From: Nitratifractor salsuginis DSM 16511
GTDB lineage: Bacteria > Campylobacterota > Campylobacteria > Campylobacterales > Sulfurovaceae
Assembly: GCF_000186245.1 (NCBI RefSeq)
Contig: NC_014935.1
Span: 1,550,001 to 1,614,000, forward strand
DNA length: 64,000 nucleotides
Direction: 5' to 3'
Shown here: positions 34,926-43,985 of the stretch, piece by piece
Numbering within the stretch: position 1 is the stretch's first letter
How the letters are laid out: each line of letters starts with the position of its first letter
The notes under the pieces: model-generated
The model's input: the letters and a program-made list of their open reading frames with translations, nothing else
Database searches by the model: none
Told to the model about the DNA's origin: nothing
Made by a program: the position numbers and the translations under genes

Positions 34926-35392
34926 CCCTCCACCAGCTCCTTCAATGTCTTCAGCACCTCCTCGACGTGGCCTTTGACCTTGACCTTTTCCCATTTGGCG
35001 CGGATGATGCCGTCGGGATCGATGATGAAGGTGGAGCGGACCACTCCCATATATTCCCGTCCGTAGTTTTTCTTGAGCTGCCACACACCGTAAAGCTCAC
35101 AGACCTTATGATCCTCATCTGCCAAAAGGGTCACTTTGAGCTCCTTTTTGGCGATGAAGTTCTGATGGCGTTTGACACTGTCGGGGCTCACTCCGAGCAC
35201 CGTGGCCCTCAGATCGCGGAACTCGTCGATATGGGCGGTGAAATCGAGGGCTTCGGTGGTGCAGCCGGGGGTGTTGTCCTTGGGATAGAAGTAGAGGACT
35301 ACCCAGCTGCCCTGCAGATCCCGCAGGCAAACCTCTTCACTGTCCTGGTTGGGCAGGCAGAAGTCGGGGGCTTTTTCTCCGATATTTGGCAT
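34919..35392 (-). CDS. bcp: Bcp-type thiol peroxidase (peroxiredoxin)
   Basis: Reduces H2O2 and organic hydroperoxides in the cytoplasm. 157 residues: thioredoxin-like peroxiredoxin with the peroxidatic Cys in TPGCTTEA, a second Cys in VCELYG, and VVRSTFIIDPDG. The ATG at 35392 has AAGGAG upstream; a TTG 36 nt earlier is less likely. Its final codons GGA-GAT-TGA run into the heptamers of E6. Confidence 0.92.
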   Translation of the reverse strand: MPNIGEKAPDFCLPNQDSEEVCLRDLQGSWVVLYFYPKDNTPGCTTEALDFTAHIDEFRDLRATVLGVSPDSVKRHQNFIAKKELKVTLLADEDHKVCELYGVWQLKKNYGREYMGVVRSTFIIDPDGIIRAKWEKVKVKGHVEEVLKTLKELVEGD

Positions 35393-35451
35393 AATGTCTC
35401 CTTGAAAGATCGAAAAATTTATGGGCAAAGTATAACAGAAGAGGAAAGAGA

Positions 35452-35658
35452 ATGAGCGAGAATACCAAAGAGGAGCTCCTGACGGAGATCGAAAAGCTGA
35501 TGGCCTACGGGAAAGAAGAGCCGACGATCAACCCTTCACTCCTAAAATATCTGGACCTCAACGCCCTCACCGAGATCCGGGACAAGCTCAAAGAGCGCAG
35601 CGCCACCCTCAAGGAGGAGGACAAAGAGTGGTTACAGCAGTTTAGGAAAGAGGATTAA
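35452..35658 (+). CDS. Small conserved-type acidic helical protein
   Basis: A 68-residue charged protein (many Glu/Lys, predicted helices) with a clear GAGGAAAGAGA upstream of the ATG. No family recognised. Its TAA is followed 2 nt later by the GTCGCAC module of element E7, as seen for nirDL and E10. Divergent from bcp. Confidence 0.65.
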   Translation: MSENTKEELLTEIEKLMAYGKEEPTINPSLLKYLDLNALTEIRDKLKERSATLKEEDKEWLQQFRKED

Positions 35659-35660
35659 AA

Positions 35661-35825
35661 GTCGCACGTCGCAGGCACGGGCCTTCGGCCCTCAAGTCAC
35701 AAGATTTGGAAATCCGTGTTACGTGCTACGTGCTACGAGAAAAGAAAAAAATCTTCTATTCACCCAGAAATTATTTACTCATCACCCAGCAATCCAAAAT
35801 TCAAAATCCAGAATCCTCAATCTCC
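35661..35825. repeat. Composite heptamer-repeat element E7
   Basis: Units GTCGCAC, GTCGCAG, then hairpin GGGCC-TTC-GGCCC (35679-35691), a TACGTGC array (35715-35737), an AT-rich stretch, and a right array TCCAAAA, TTCAAAA, TCCAGAA, TCCTCAA (35789-35825) that supplies the TGA of the DUF523 gene. The first half is nearly identical to E10. Confidence 0.8.
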
Positions 35826-36290
35826 AACGATCGGCGGTGCCGGATTCGCCGCCAGGAAGTCCTCCGCATCCCAGGCATCGATCCCCCGTCTTTTGGCTTC
35901 GGCAGCCATCAGGCCGGAGGCACGGTTGTCGATGAGCTTTTTGTCACGGTCGTAAAGCCGGGCACTGCACACGCCGCAACTGGGGCTGCGATCCTTGCCG
36001 ATAAAAAGATCGATATCGGGATGGGTATCGAAAAAGTTTCGGGCGTATTGCTCAACCGGAGGAGAGAGATCGGCCCCGGTGAGGTTGGAGATCGCCTTGA
36101 CCCCCTCCTCCGTCTCCACCAGGTCCATCGTGGGACGGGGTGTGCCGAAGGCGTGGTCCTCGGGGCAGAAGGGGATCAGTTCACACCCCTCCAGTTTGCC
36201 CAGGAGTTTGGGGTCCCGGTTGTCGGTGCCGTCGTAGCGGCAGCGCTCACCCAGCAGGCAGGCGCTGATGGCGACTTTGGGTTTCGCCAT
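35817..36290 (-). CDS. DUF523 family protein
   Basis: A 157-residue protein with the DUF523 hallmarks: ISACLLGERCRYDG at the N-terminus, PFCPED and KDRSPSCG-x-x. The conserved cysteines suggest a metal or Fe-S site; biochemical role unknown. The ATG shares a base with the yidB stop (TGATG). The C-terminus ends Val-Gly-Asp with its stop inside E7. Confidence 0.88.
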   Translation of the reverse strand: MAKPKVAISACLLGERCRYDGTDNRDPKLLGKLEGCELIPFCPEDHAFGTPRPTMDLVETEEGVKAISNLTGADLSPPVEQYARNFFDTHPDIDLFIGKDRSPSCGVCSARLYDRDKKLIDNRASGLMAAEAKRRGIDAWDAEDFLAANPAPPIVGD

Positions 36291-36742
36291 CAGCCGCGTC
36301 CGAACATCTTGCCCAGCATACCGAGGGCCCCCTCGATCCCTCCGACCTGATCGAGAAGATTGGAGAGCATATCGCTGCCGGCGGGCGTCGCTTTGTCCAC
36401 CACTTCGGGCACGGCATCGGCCAGAGCCTTGCGGGCGCTTTCAACGCTGATCCCCAGCTCCTGAGCAAAGGCTTCGACCTTTTCGCTGCCCAGAGCCGAT
36501 TCGAGCTGCTCCGGATCGACCGGAGCGTTCTGCCCCTCTCCCAGCCAGCTCTGGACCAGGTCCCCCAGACCGCCTTTGGCGAACTGTTGAACCAGGGCGC
36601 CCAGATCGAGATCGCCGCCCTCTCCTCCGAACACCTTGGAGAGCGCTCCGCTGATCGCATCGGTATCCAGGCCGCTCGTCGCCTCGTCACTGTTGTTTTT
36701 GATCATCGAAGCACCCAGTTGCAGCAGTTGATTGAGATCCAT
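36290..36742 (-). CDS. yidB: YidB-family (DUF937) protein
   Basis: A 150-residue helical, Gly/Ala-rich protein with the YidB-type LVQQFAKGGLGDLVQSWLGEGQN in part and AQELGISVESA near the middle. Cellular role unknown. A GGGATC-ACC-GATCCC hairpin (36759-36773) precedes its AGGAG, and the IS200 element begins about 40 nt upstream, so the insertion may have altered its promoter. Confidence 0.85.
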   Translation of the reverse strand: MDLNQLLQLGASMIKNNSDEATSGLDTDAISGALSKVFGGEGGDLDLGALVQQFAKGGLGDLVQSWLGEGQNAPVDPEQLESALGSEKVEAFAQELGISVESARKALADAVPEVVDKATPAGSDMLSNLLDQVGGIEGALGMLGKMFGRG

Positions 36743-36782
36743 AATTAACTCCTTTTGGGATCGGTGATCCCGATTTCAATTG

Positions 36783-37340
36783 TGAATGTCTCCACCGGCT
36801 AATAGCCGGTGGCTTCAGATTACGGCTGAAAGCCGGTCATTCAGCCTGAAGGCCGTCGGTTGATCAGACAACTCGGAACTCATCATCAAGCTCTGGTGGT
36901 TGTTGGTTCTTGATATATTCCATCCAGACTTCATCGGTCACATTTCCACTCGTTGCAACCCAGTATCCTCTCGCCCACAAATGCTGCCCCCAATACCGCT
37001 TCTTCAGCATCCGAAATTCACTCATCAATTTATGCGAACTCTTCCCTTTCAAATATTGCACTGCCTTTGATACGGACATATTTGGCGGTATCCCTATCAA
37101 CAAATGTACATGATCCCGATTGATGGATCCTGCATAAATCACCATCTCCCGACTCATCGCAATCTCACGTAACAAATCTCGGCATCGGTACCCCACATCC
37201 CCTTTTAAGACGGGATAACGGTATTTTGTCGTCCACACGAGATGGTATTTACAGTCCCATACTGTATGCCCACCATTTCTATACTCTTGCATCTTTCAAG
37301 CATACCATATCCCGGCCGCCTAAAGGCGTGGGGTTTACGG
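36783..37340 (-). mobile_element. IS200-type insertion sequence (IS200/IS605 family)
   Basis: A short element holding only tnpA. The transposase-proximal end has a CGCC-TAAA-GGCG hairpin (37317-37328) followed by GTGGGGTTTAC. The other end has CCACCGGC-TAATA-GCCGGTGG (36792-36812) and a second imperfect hairpin (about 36820-36858). Sub-terminal hairpins and absence of terminal inverted repeats fit single-strand transposition. Exact ends are estimated. Confidence 0.85.
36864..37292 (-). CDS. tnpA: IS200/IS605 TnpA transposase (Y1 HUH)
   Basis: A 142-residue single-strand transposase: typical HTVWDCKYHLVWTTKYR start, HUH motif in RDHVHLLIG, and the catalytic Tyr in the C-terminal helix (MEYIKNQ). 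Length is complete and no frameshift is visible, so it may be active. There is no tnpB. Confidence 0.95.
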   Translation of the reverse strand: MQEYRNGGHTVWDCKYHLVWTTKYRYPVLKGDVGYRCRDLLREIAMSREMVIYAGSINRDHVHLLIGIPPNMSVSKAVQYLKGKSSHKLMSEFRMLKKRYWGQHLWARGYWVATSGNVTDEVWMEYIKNQQPPELDDEFRVV

Positions 37341-37357
37341 ATCCCCGATGGGGGACT

Positions 37358-37840
37358 CTAAAAGACAAAAAGCATCAGATAGACCCAGATGCCTGTCAAC
37401 GCGGTGAGAAAGATCCCCCAGGCACTCCACCAGCCGCTACGGATGTGGCGCAGGGTGTAGCCGCCCGGGAGGTTCCGGCATCGCCAGTTCCGCTCCGCCA
37501 GGACCAGGGTCCTCAGCCACCAGAGCAGCGTCGCGACCGCGATCGCGACGTGCAGGACCAGAAAGCTCACCAGCAGCCAATGGGGCAGAGAACTCTGCTG
37601 GGCGAAGCGGGTGAAGCCGCCGCCGGTGCGCACCCCGTACTCGAACCAACCGACGACCGCCGCCGAGAAGAAAAAGAGCAGCCACTGATAGCAGCGGTGC
37701 AGGCTGTAGTGCCCCTGCCGCGCAAAGAGGATCCCCACATAGAGTGCCAGGGGAAGAAGCGCCACGACCGTCGTCATCAGATCCATAAAAAAGGGGGCCT
37801 CCGTCCCGAAAAAACCTGGTTTGAACATATATCGCATCAT
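37358..37840 (-). CDS. DUF420-like membrane protein
   Basis: A 160-residue protein with four membrane helices and the DUF420-like ending RHIRSGWWSAWGIFLTALTG then WVYLMLF. DUF420 proteins occur near cytochrome oxidase assembly genes and carry conserved His residues; some are here (SLPHWLLVSFLVLHV). GGAGGG before the ATG. It lies 15 nt after the aldehyde dehydrogenase gene. Confidence 0.75.
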   Translation of the reverse strand: MMRYMFKPGFFGTEAPFFMDLMTTVVALLPLALYVGILFARQGHYSLHRCYQWLLFFFSAAVVGWFEYGVRTGGGFTRFAQQSSLPHWLLVSFLVLHVAIAVATLLWWLRTLVLAERNWRCRNLPGGYTLRHIRSGWWSAWGIFLTALTGIWVYLMLFVF

Positions 37841-37855
37841 CGATTTCCCTCCCAG

Positions 37856-39310
37856 TTAGAAGATGACCACGGATTGGATCTCCGTAAACTCTTCCAGAGC
37901 GAAACGCGGGCCTTCACGCCCCACTCCCGAGAGTTTGACCCCGCCGTAGGGTTGGACGTCAAAACGGACCGTGGGGATGTCGTTGACGACGACACCCCCC
38001 GCCTCGGCTGCGTCGATGAAGGCCTTGGCCGCACGGATCGAATCGGTGAAGATCGAATACTGCAGGCCGTAGGGAGAGCTGTTGATCTTCTCCAGCGCTG
38101 TCTCCATATCGGGCACGCTCACCAGAGAGACCACCGGGGCGAAGACCTCTTCACAGACAATCTTCATCTCGTCGGTCACATCAGTCACCACCGTCGGAGG
38201 GAAGATCCCGTCGACCTCTTCGCCACCGACGAGGATCGTGGCACCTTCATCCCGGGCGCTGGCGACCCAGCTCTTGGCCCGGTGTCTGGCATCCTCGTCA
38301 ATCAGGGGCCCCATAAAGGTCTCCTCTTCGTAGGGAGATCCCACTTTAAGCAGCTTAGTCTCCTTGGCCATCAATTCGGCGAACTCTTCGTAGACCGCTT
38401 CGTGCACGTAGATCCGCTGCAAAGAGATACAGACCTGCCCGCTGTTGTAAAAGGAACCGAAAGCGCACTTGGCCGCCGCATCGGCCAGGTTGGCCTCCTT
38501 ATCGATGTAGGTGGCGGCATTGCCCCCCAGCTCCAGGCTCACTTTTTTGATCCCCGCCTCGGAGCTGATGATCTTGCCTACCGGAACGGAACCGGTAAAG
38601 CTGATCACCCGGGGAATGGGGCTCTTGACCAGGGCCGAGCCCACTTCGGCATCCCCGTAGACCAGGCTGAGGGCATCGGGAACGGCATGTTCTGATTCGA
38701 TGAAAAGCTTGGCCAGTTTGTAGGCGGTGAGCGGCGCTTCCGGGGTCGGCTTGAGAACCACAGCGTTGCCCGCCCCCAGGGCAGGAGCGATCTTGTGAGC
38801 GATCAGATTGAGGGGAAAGTTGAAGGGGGTGATGCAGACCGCCACTCCCGCAGGGATGCGGCGCCAATAAGCCGTCGCTTCCCGGCCGCTCGGGGCGACA
38901 TCGGTGGGGATGGTCTCTCCGACGAAGTGCACCAGCTCTTTGGCGGTGAGCTCAATAGTCTCGGCACAACGCTGCACTTCGATCCGGGCGAAGTGTATCG
39001 GCTTGGCGATCTCGTCGACGATCAGCCGGGCAAAATCTTCCTGATTCTCCCGAATCTTCGCCGCCACATCCTCCAGCCAGGCGATCCGCTGATGCAGGGG
39101 AGCCTTGGCCGCTGCCTTGGCGGCGACTTTGGCCACTTCCAGCGCCCGTTTGGCATCTTCGGGAGAGCAGACGGGATAGCGGCTGACCACTTTACCGGTA
39201 TAGGGATTTTTGCGTTCGATCAACGCTTCGCGACTCTCCTCGGCGGATCCGAAGAGAATTTTGGCGGTGCGATCCTCTTCATCGCTCCCAAAGAGTTTGA
39301 ACAGGGCCAT
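37856..39310 (-). CDS. NAD(P)-dependent aldehyde dehydrogenase
   Basis: A 484-residue ALDH-superfamily enzyme: ITPFNFPLNLI, FTGSVPVGK (cofactor-binding), catalytic Glu in LELGGN and catalytic Cys in SGQVCISLQRI, then EEVFAPV. The pattern is closest to the lactaldehyde / non-phosphorylating glyceraldehyde-3-P dehydrogenase branch. Substrate unknown. An ACAAT-type -10 lies about 30 nt upstream. Confidence 0.92.
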   Translation of the reverse strand: MALFKLFGSDEEDRTAKILFGSAEESREALIERKNPYTGKVVSRYPVCSPEDAKRALEVAKVAAKAAAKAPLHQRIAWLEDVAAKIRENQEDFARLIVDEIAKPIHFARIEVQRCAETIELTAKELVHFVGETIPTDVAPSGREATAYWRRIPAGVAVCITPFNFPLNLIAHKIAPALGAGNAVVLKPTPEAPLTAYKLAKLFIESEHAVPDALSLVYGDAEVGSALVKSPIPRVISFTGSVPVGKIISSEAGIKKVSLELGGNAATYIDKEANLADAAAKCAFGSFYNSGQVCISLQRIYVHEAVYEEFAELMAKETKLLKVGSPYEEETFMGPLIDEDARHRAKSWVASARDEGATILVGGEEVDGIFPPTVVTDVTDEMKIVCEEVFAPVVSLVSVPDMETALEKINSSPYGLQYSIFTDSIRAAKAFIDAAEAGGVVVNDIPTVRFDVQPYGGVKLSGVGREGPRFALEEFTEIQSVVIF

Positions 39311-39383
39311 AAAACCTCCTCCTTTCGAACATCGTGATAGGTTCTATTGTAGCCAAAAGGGGTTTAAAGGGGGAGTTCTATGT

Positions 39384-39531
39384 CGATTAGTCATTGGTCA
39401 TAAATCATTGGAAGAGTTGAGCGTTGAGTGCTGAGCGTTGAGAAATCTTGTCGCCCGCTTGTTTATGGGCATTGAGGCATCGGAAATTTAAAAGAATCAT
39501 TATCAACAAATTCTCAATTCTCAATTCTCAT
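39384..39531. repeat. Composite heptamer-repeat element E8
   Basis: ATTAGTC, ATTGGTC, ATTGGAA, then GTTGAGC, GTTGAGT, GCTGAGC, GTTGAGA units (39413-39442), a GCCC-n10-GGGC hairpin (about 39453-39470), and an ATTCTCA array (39509-39531). The array touches the TAA of the minus-strand gene ending at 39532. The overall order matches E1. Confidence 0.78.
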
Positions 39532-39789
39532 TTACTGCGAAGTCTCTTCTTCCCGCAGTGTGGAGTGGGAACAGCTCCCCTCCTCGCAGTAGCTTCTTTT
39601 GAGGATGAACTTCCAGATGAAATCCTTGATCGCCAGGGCGACACAGTAGAGCCAGAGCAGATCCGTCACCCACCAGCGGGGATAGTCGAGCCCGTAGACC
39701 AGGGCAGGATAGCCCAGGATCATGATCCATTTGAAATAGTAGAAAAAGAGGATCCCCGCCCCATAGATTTCACGTAGCACTTTTTTCAA
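39532..39789 (-). CDS. Small membrane protein downstream of the AsmA-like gene
   Basis: An 85-residue protein with two hydrophobic segments (about 10-34 and 41-62) and two Cys near the C-terminus (CEEGSC). AGGAG spaced 5 nt supports a TTG start at 39789; a GTG at 39795 touches that site. It follows the AsmA-like stop by 12 nt. Unrecognised. Confidence 0.65.
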   Translation of the reverse strand: MKKVLREIYGAGILFFYYFKWIMILGYPALVYGLDYPRWWVTDLLWLYCVALAIKDFIWKFILKRSYCEEGSCSHSTLREEETSQ

Positions 39790-39801
39790 TTTCACTCCTC
39801 T

Positions 39802-42339
39802 TTAGAATAGTTTCTGCAGGAATTTTCCCACGGGGCTTCCCCCCTTGATCACCTTGTCGATCTTCTTACGGATCTTTTTGTTTTTGATCACCTTTTCGAT
39901 CTTGTGTTCCAGGGCCTGGGTCATAATGGGGGTCATCGCCGGATGTTTGAGCGGCCCGTGGATCCGGATCATATATTGGTGTCCGTGGTCATCGATTTTC
40001 AGCACCGCATCGATACTTTGCTGTATCCGATCGATTTTTCCACCTTTGATCTCGAGTCGGGTACGCGAAGAGGTGGCGTGGAAATCGAAGAGGATCGGTC
40101 GTTTTTCGATCTGCGCCGTCAAAATTACCCGGCTGAAGAGCTCACGACTCAGGTCCCGTTTGAGCAGCAGAGAGGCCACCTGGGTCAAAGGGCTTTGGAC
40201 CAGGCGGATCCCCTGTGATTCCACCTTGAGATTTCCCCGCTCACTCTGGAGATTGTAGCGCAGGTCGCTTTGGGCTTTCCCGGTCAAAAGCGGAGAGATA
40301 TCCAAAGCTTTCATCACCCGGGCGATCTCCATCCCCTGGGTCCGGATACGCAACAGATCCCCATCCAAAACATAATCAAGCCGGCCGCCCCACTCTTTCC
40401 CACTCCCGGTCACATGCAGTTTCCCCGCCCAGTCGAGACGTCCCGTCACCACCAGAGGCCCCCGATAGCGCCGTCCGGTCAAAGGCTGGAGACGTGAGAG
40501 ATCGGGAATGTTCAGCGCATAAAGCGACCTAAAGCGTCCCGAGTCGAAAAGATAGCGTCCCTTGCGAAGCTTCAGCACCCCCCATCCGCTTTCCAGATCC
40601 GACTGCAGGGTGAGTTCTGAACCCAAGAAATGTCCATCGCTCCGGACCTTCAGGGAAAGCGGCCGGCCAAGGCGGATGCCGCAGAGTTTTTTCAGAGCCT
40701 TCGGATCGGCCAGAGCCTTGAGATTTAGCGTATAATCTCCGCTCTTTCTGGCGATGTCTTTGAGATTCAGCTTACCGTTGAGCGTGGCCTTCTTCCACAG
40801 CGGCGGCAGTCCTGCCAGGCTGGAGAGCTTCCGGCCGTCGGTATTCTTCAGCGTCAGCTCCAGGCTTGCGCCGCTGTAGCGCCAATGGATCCTGCCGCCG
40901 AAGGAGACGGTCTCCCCTTCTACCCGCAAAAGCTTTTTGACGGGAAGATAACTCATCTCCCCTTTCAGATCGGCCCGGTAGGATCCTCGGGCTTTGGCGA
41001 AGAGCTTCAACCGGCGCAGATCGGGGAATATCAGCCGGTATTTCCCCTCCATCGCCCCGCTGATCCATTCATATTTCAAATCACTCAGCACCAGATCCAA
41101 AAGGGGGCTTCGGTAATCCGCCGAGGCTTGCAAGAGGCTTTTATGCAGACGGCCTTGGCTTTGGAGGGTAAAATCAAGCGCCTTGCCCGGATCGGTCCCA
41201 ACGAGCTTGAGCAGCTCCTCTCGGTTCCAACGGCCTTTGGCCAGGAGGGTATAGCGGCCCTCGAGCTTTTTGAGGTCCTGAAAACGGGCGGTGGCATCGA
41301 TTTTCCCCGAACGTGCCAGAGGAGGCTCTCCCGCCAGAGCCAACAGCGACGGGATCCCCACCTGTTTCAGGCTCAGCTCCAAGGCGCCGTTATCGTAGAA
41401 AAAGCGGGTCTTGCCCTCCAGGCTCGGGCTCACACCCGTCAACTGCAGAAGTTCTTTTCCCCGATCGAGATAGAGGGTTCCGGCCATTTTCCAAGGCCCG
41501 TAGAGGGCGGTATGCGTCAGGGGCTTCAGGCGGGAGAGTTCGGGGATCTCCAGACGATAGTCGCTTTTGAAGATTTTGAGCTTGCGGTCGCTGCGGAAAT
41601 TTTTCAGGCTTAGATCGATCAGCCCGCTATGCAGGGCTGCTTCCCCTTTGAGAAGTTTACCCGCGAGGCGAAGCCGGCCCTGGAGAGTATATTTCCGGAC
41701 CGGGGGAAGTTGGATGCCGAAATCCTTTTTGAGGAGTCGGGCATCGATTCGACCTTCATTGACTTTGAAATCGATCCCCCCCTTCTGCACCGTGGCATCG
41801 ATGCTGGGAATTTCGGCTTTCAGATCCAGCATGCCCGTCGCATAGGGCGGCTTCCCGGCGAAGGCCAGCAGCTGATCCACCCGGGCTCCTTTGGCATCCG
41901 CTTTGAGGCCGAGGACTTTTCCCTCACGCATTTCGAGGGCATAATGGAGGCTTGCATCGAAGCCCCGTCCCGCTCCCGTAACCGTCATATCGGCCGGCTT
42001 GCCTTTGAGCCGCCCTTGCAGATCGAGTTTGACGGGATAGCGCTCCGTCCCGATCGACACTTCCTTCGCGTTCACCCGATAGCCAAGATCGAAGCTGAGG
42101 GGAATCCAGCGTACCGGGCCGGCAGCTTCGAAACGGATCGTTTTGTCCACAGTCCCGGAGAGTTGCAGAGTGTTCAACCTCGGTTTGAGGCTGTCAAGCT
42201 CCACCCGATGATTGGGCAGCGTATGATGCAGATAGGCGTTGGCCAGGGGAATCAGCACCAGGGAACGCCCCGGCGGAGTGAAGAGGATTGCAGCGATTAC
42301 GGCGAGTGTGCCGAATAAAATAGCGAGTGTTTTTTTCAT
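39802..42339 (-). CDS. AsmA/TamB-like large envelope protein
   Basis: An 845-residue protein with an N-terminal membrane anchor (about 4-22) and a long beta-strand-rich periplasmic region of repeating amphipathic units (recurring RLKP/LSRLQPLT and GxLxLxG patterns), ending in a basic Lys/Ile helix. The architecture is that of AsmA-like repeat proteins, which bridge the membranes in phospholipid transport. The repeat units look duplicated (PPYATG, PPLARSGK, PPLWKKA). A TATAAT lies at 42386-42381 (minus), giving it its own promoter. Confidence 0.75.
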   Translation of the reverse strand: MKKTLAILFGTLAVIAAILFTPPGRSLVLIPLANAYLHHTLPNHRVELDSLKPRLNTLQLSGTVDKTIRFEAAGPVRWIPLSFDLGYRVNAKEVSIGTERYPVKLDLQGRLKGKPADMTVTGAGRGFDASLHYALEMREGKVLGLKADAKGARVDQLLAFAGKPPYATGMLDLKAEIPSIDATVQKGGIDFKVNEGRIDARLLKKDFGIQLPPVRKYTLQGRLRLAGKLLKGEAALHSGLIDLSLKNFRSDRKLKIFKSDYRLEIPELSRLKPLTHTALYGPWKMAGTLYLDRGKELLQLTGVSPSLEGKTRFFYDNGALELSLKQVGIPSLLALAGEPPLARSGKIDATARFQDLKKLEGRYTLLAKGRWNREELLKLVGTDPGKALDFTLQSQGRLHKSLLQASADYRSPLLDLVLSDLKYEWISGAMEGKYRLIFPDLRRLKLFAKARGSYRADLKGEMSYLPVKKLLRVEGETVSFGGRIHWRYSGASLELTLKNTDGRKLSSLAGLPPLWKKATLNGKLNLKDIARKSGDYTLNLKALADPKALKKLCGIRLGRPLSLKVRSDGHFLGSELTLQSDLESGWGVLKLRKGRYLFDSGRFRSLYALNIPDLSRLQPLTGRRYRGPLVVTGRLDWAGKLHVTGSGKEWGGRLDYVLDGDLLRIRTQGMEIARVMKALDISPLLTGKAQSDLRYNLQSERGNLKVESQGIRLVQSPLTQVASLLLKRDLSRELFSRVILTAQIEKRPILFDFHATSSRTRLEIKGGKIDRIQQSIDAVLKIDDHGHQYMIRIHGPLKHPAMTPIMTQALEHKIEKVIKNKKIRKKIDKVIKGGSPVGKFLQKLF

Positions 42340-42409
42340 CAGACCCCCGAATCTCGTCTCGATAATAGTGTATGGGAAAGATTATAGCGAAGAGATCCGG
42401 GCAGAAGAA

Positions 42410-42721
42410 TCAGAGTGCGCCCAGAGCCTTTTTGACGTTGTCATCGGCCATAGAGATATTCCACTCGGGCTCCCAGACCACCTCGACTTCGACATTCTTG
42501 ACGCCGGGAACCCGCATCTCCACCGCATCCTTGACCCATTGGGTCAGCATCTGATGCAATGGACAGCCCCGTGTCGAGAGGGTCATCACGACTTTGACAT
42601 TGCAGTCGTCATCGATAATGGCATCGTAGATAAGTCCCATCTCCACCAGATTGAAGCCTACCTCCGGGTCGACGACATTGCGGATCGCATCGTAAACCTG
42701 TTCTTTGGTAATGTCACACAT
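42410..42721 (-). CDS. MIP18/DUF59 (SufT/PaaD-like) Fe-S assembly factor
   Basis: A 103-residue protein of the DUF59 family: VVDPEVGFNLVEMGLIYD and LSTRGCPLHQML, with the single conserved Cys. The family helps deliver Fe-S clusters. The ATG at 42721 is preferred over a TTG one codon upstream. Last gene of the FNR-controlled operon that begins at 44327. Maturation or repair of NO-damaged Fe-S proteins is an inference from that setting. Confidence 0.85.
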   Translation of the reverse strand: MCDITKEQVYDAIRNVVDPEVGFNLVEMGLIYDAIIDDDCNVKVVMTLSTRGCPLHQMLTQWVKDAVEMRVPGVKNVEVEVVWEPEWNISMADDNVKKALGAL

Positions 42722-42736
42722 CAAAAATCCTTTTTA

Positions 42737-43978
42737 TTACTTCTTGACGCCGAATGAGAGCATCCACTTCACACTGGCGAGCATAAAGCCCGCGCCCACG
42801 ATCAAAAGCGCCACGCCTCCACGGTAGAGATCGTTTACCCCCAGGAGGATACCCAATCCGGCGATCACCACGCCCGAAGCTGTCAATGCGAATTCCCAAT
42901 CGGCCATATGTTTGGGATACATCTCCTGCAGCATCGGAACCCGTTCTTTGCCCACCAGGGGGCTGAAACGCTCGAACCAGACCAGAAAGGGAATGATCTT
43001 GTAGAGGTGCCCCGTGATCAGAAAGGTCACGAAGCCCATAATCAAAAACCAGGCGGCCGAGAGAACCAGACGTTCCGAATCGACGAAAAAGGTCAGAAAG
43101 CCCAAAAACGCCGCCACGACAAGCGCCCCGTATCCGAAGAACATCGAGCGGGCCCAGATATCGTTCTCTTTGCGGGCACGAAGTTTATAGATCAGCCAGA
43201 CCTGATAGAGGTAGAGCCCCACCGCAACCAGCATCAACGCCATCGCCAAAACACGACCGACACTCAGGCCGACCAGTGTGGAGAAGAGGTGCAAGAGCAC
43301 TCCCGCAAGCATCAGATTGAAAGCCCGGTTGATCGGCGTTTCGTCAAAGCCGTGGGCCAGGCCGAACATGGGCAGTAGGATCAACGAAAGCCCCATGATG
43401 GTCAAGACCACATAACCGCCCAGCACCAGCACGGCGTGGGTGCTCAGCCACCAGGCCACATCGATCTTGACCCCCGCTCCGATGGCCAGGGTCATCAAAA
43501 ATCCCACGACGATCCCCGTCGTGAGAAAAAGGTTGGCGGCTACGGCGGTCTTGACCGTCAGAGTGACATTGGTGACCTTTTTCAGGGTCATCAGGGTGTC
43601 GTAGAGGTAGATCAGCATCGCCGTGAGCACCAGCAAGCCCCCGTAGGGGAGTACCGCCGACGCCCACCAGAACCCCAGCACCATCAGCAGGGTCCCGATC
43701 AGCAGCAGAGGCCAGATCACATAATAGAGATCCACCGAATGGTGCCCCACTTCCACGACGACCGGAATGAGCTGTGCCATGGCTCCGAAGATGATCATCA
43801 TCACGAAGCCCAACAGATACCAATGGACCCAGCCGGCGATATTGGGATCGAAATGGCCCATCTTCGGATCGAGGAAGAGCAGAGCCACACTGCCCAGAAA
43901 AAAGAAGATCGTCCCGATGATGAAAAAAGGGGCGATCATACTGAAAGGAGGCGCATAATCCTTGGAAATGGAGAACAT
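42737..43978 (-). CDS. Polytopic haem-copper-oxidase-like / NnrS-like membrane protein
   Basis: A 413-residue protein with about twelve membrane helices. Conserved-looking His in helices: WVHWYLLGF, VGHHS, STHAVLVLGGY, FGLAHGF and GHLYKIIPFLVW. This recalls NnrS and stand-alone haem-copper subunit I relatives, but the full ligand set of NorB or CcoN is not there. The ATG at 43978 lies 7 nt after the DUF2249 gene. The FNR-type promoter upstream suggests a role in NO metabolism or tolerance. Confidence 0.7.
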   Translation of the reverse strand: MFSISKDYAPPFSMIAPFFIIGTIFFFLGSVALLFLDPKMGHFDPNIAGWVHWYLLGFVMMIIFGAMAQLIPVVVEVGHHSVDLYYVIWPLLLIGTLLMVLGFWWASAVLPYGGLLVLTAMLIYLYDTLMTLKKVTNVTLTVKTAVAANLFLTTGIVVGFLMTLAIGAGVKIDVAWWLSTHAVLVLGGYVVLTIMGLSLILLPMFGLAHGFDETPINRAFNLMLAGVLLHLFSTLVGLSVGRVLAMALMLVAVGLYLYQVWLIYKLRARKENDIWARSMFFGYGALVVAAFLGFLTFFVDSERLVLSAAWFLIMGFVTFLITGHLYKIIPFLVWFERFSPLVGKERVPMLQEMYPKHMADWEFALTASGVVIAGLGILLGVNDLYRGGVALLIVGAGFMLASVKWMLSFGVKK

Positions 43979-43985
43979 AAGCCGA

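Noticed and set aside
36783-37340. IS605-type element with tnpB or a guide RNA
   Set aside because: Only tnpA is present; no TnpB RuvC motifs are found in any frame nearby.
37226-38695. 489-codon plus-strand frame over DUF420 and aldehyde dehydrogenase
   Set aside because: Spans the IS200 end and two well-supported minus-strand genes; product is low-complexity.
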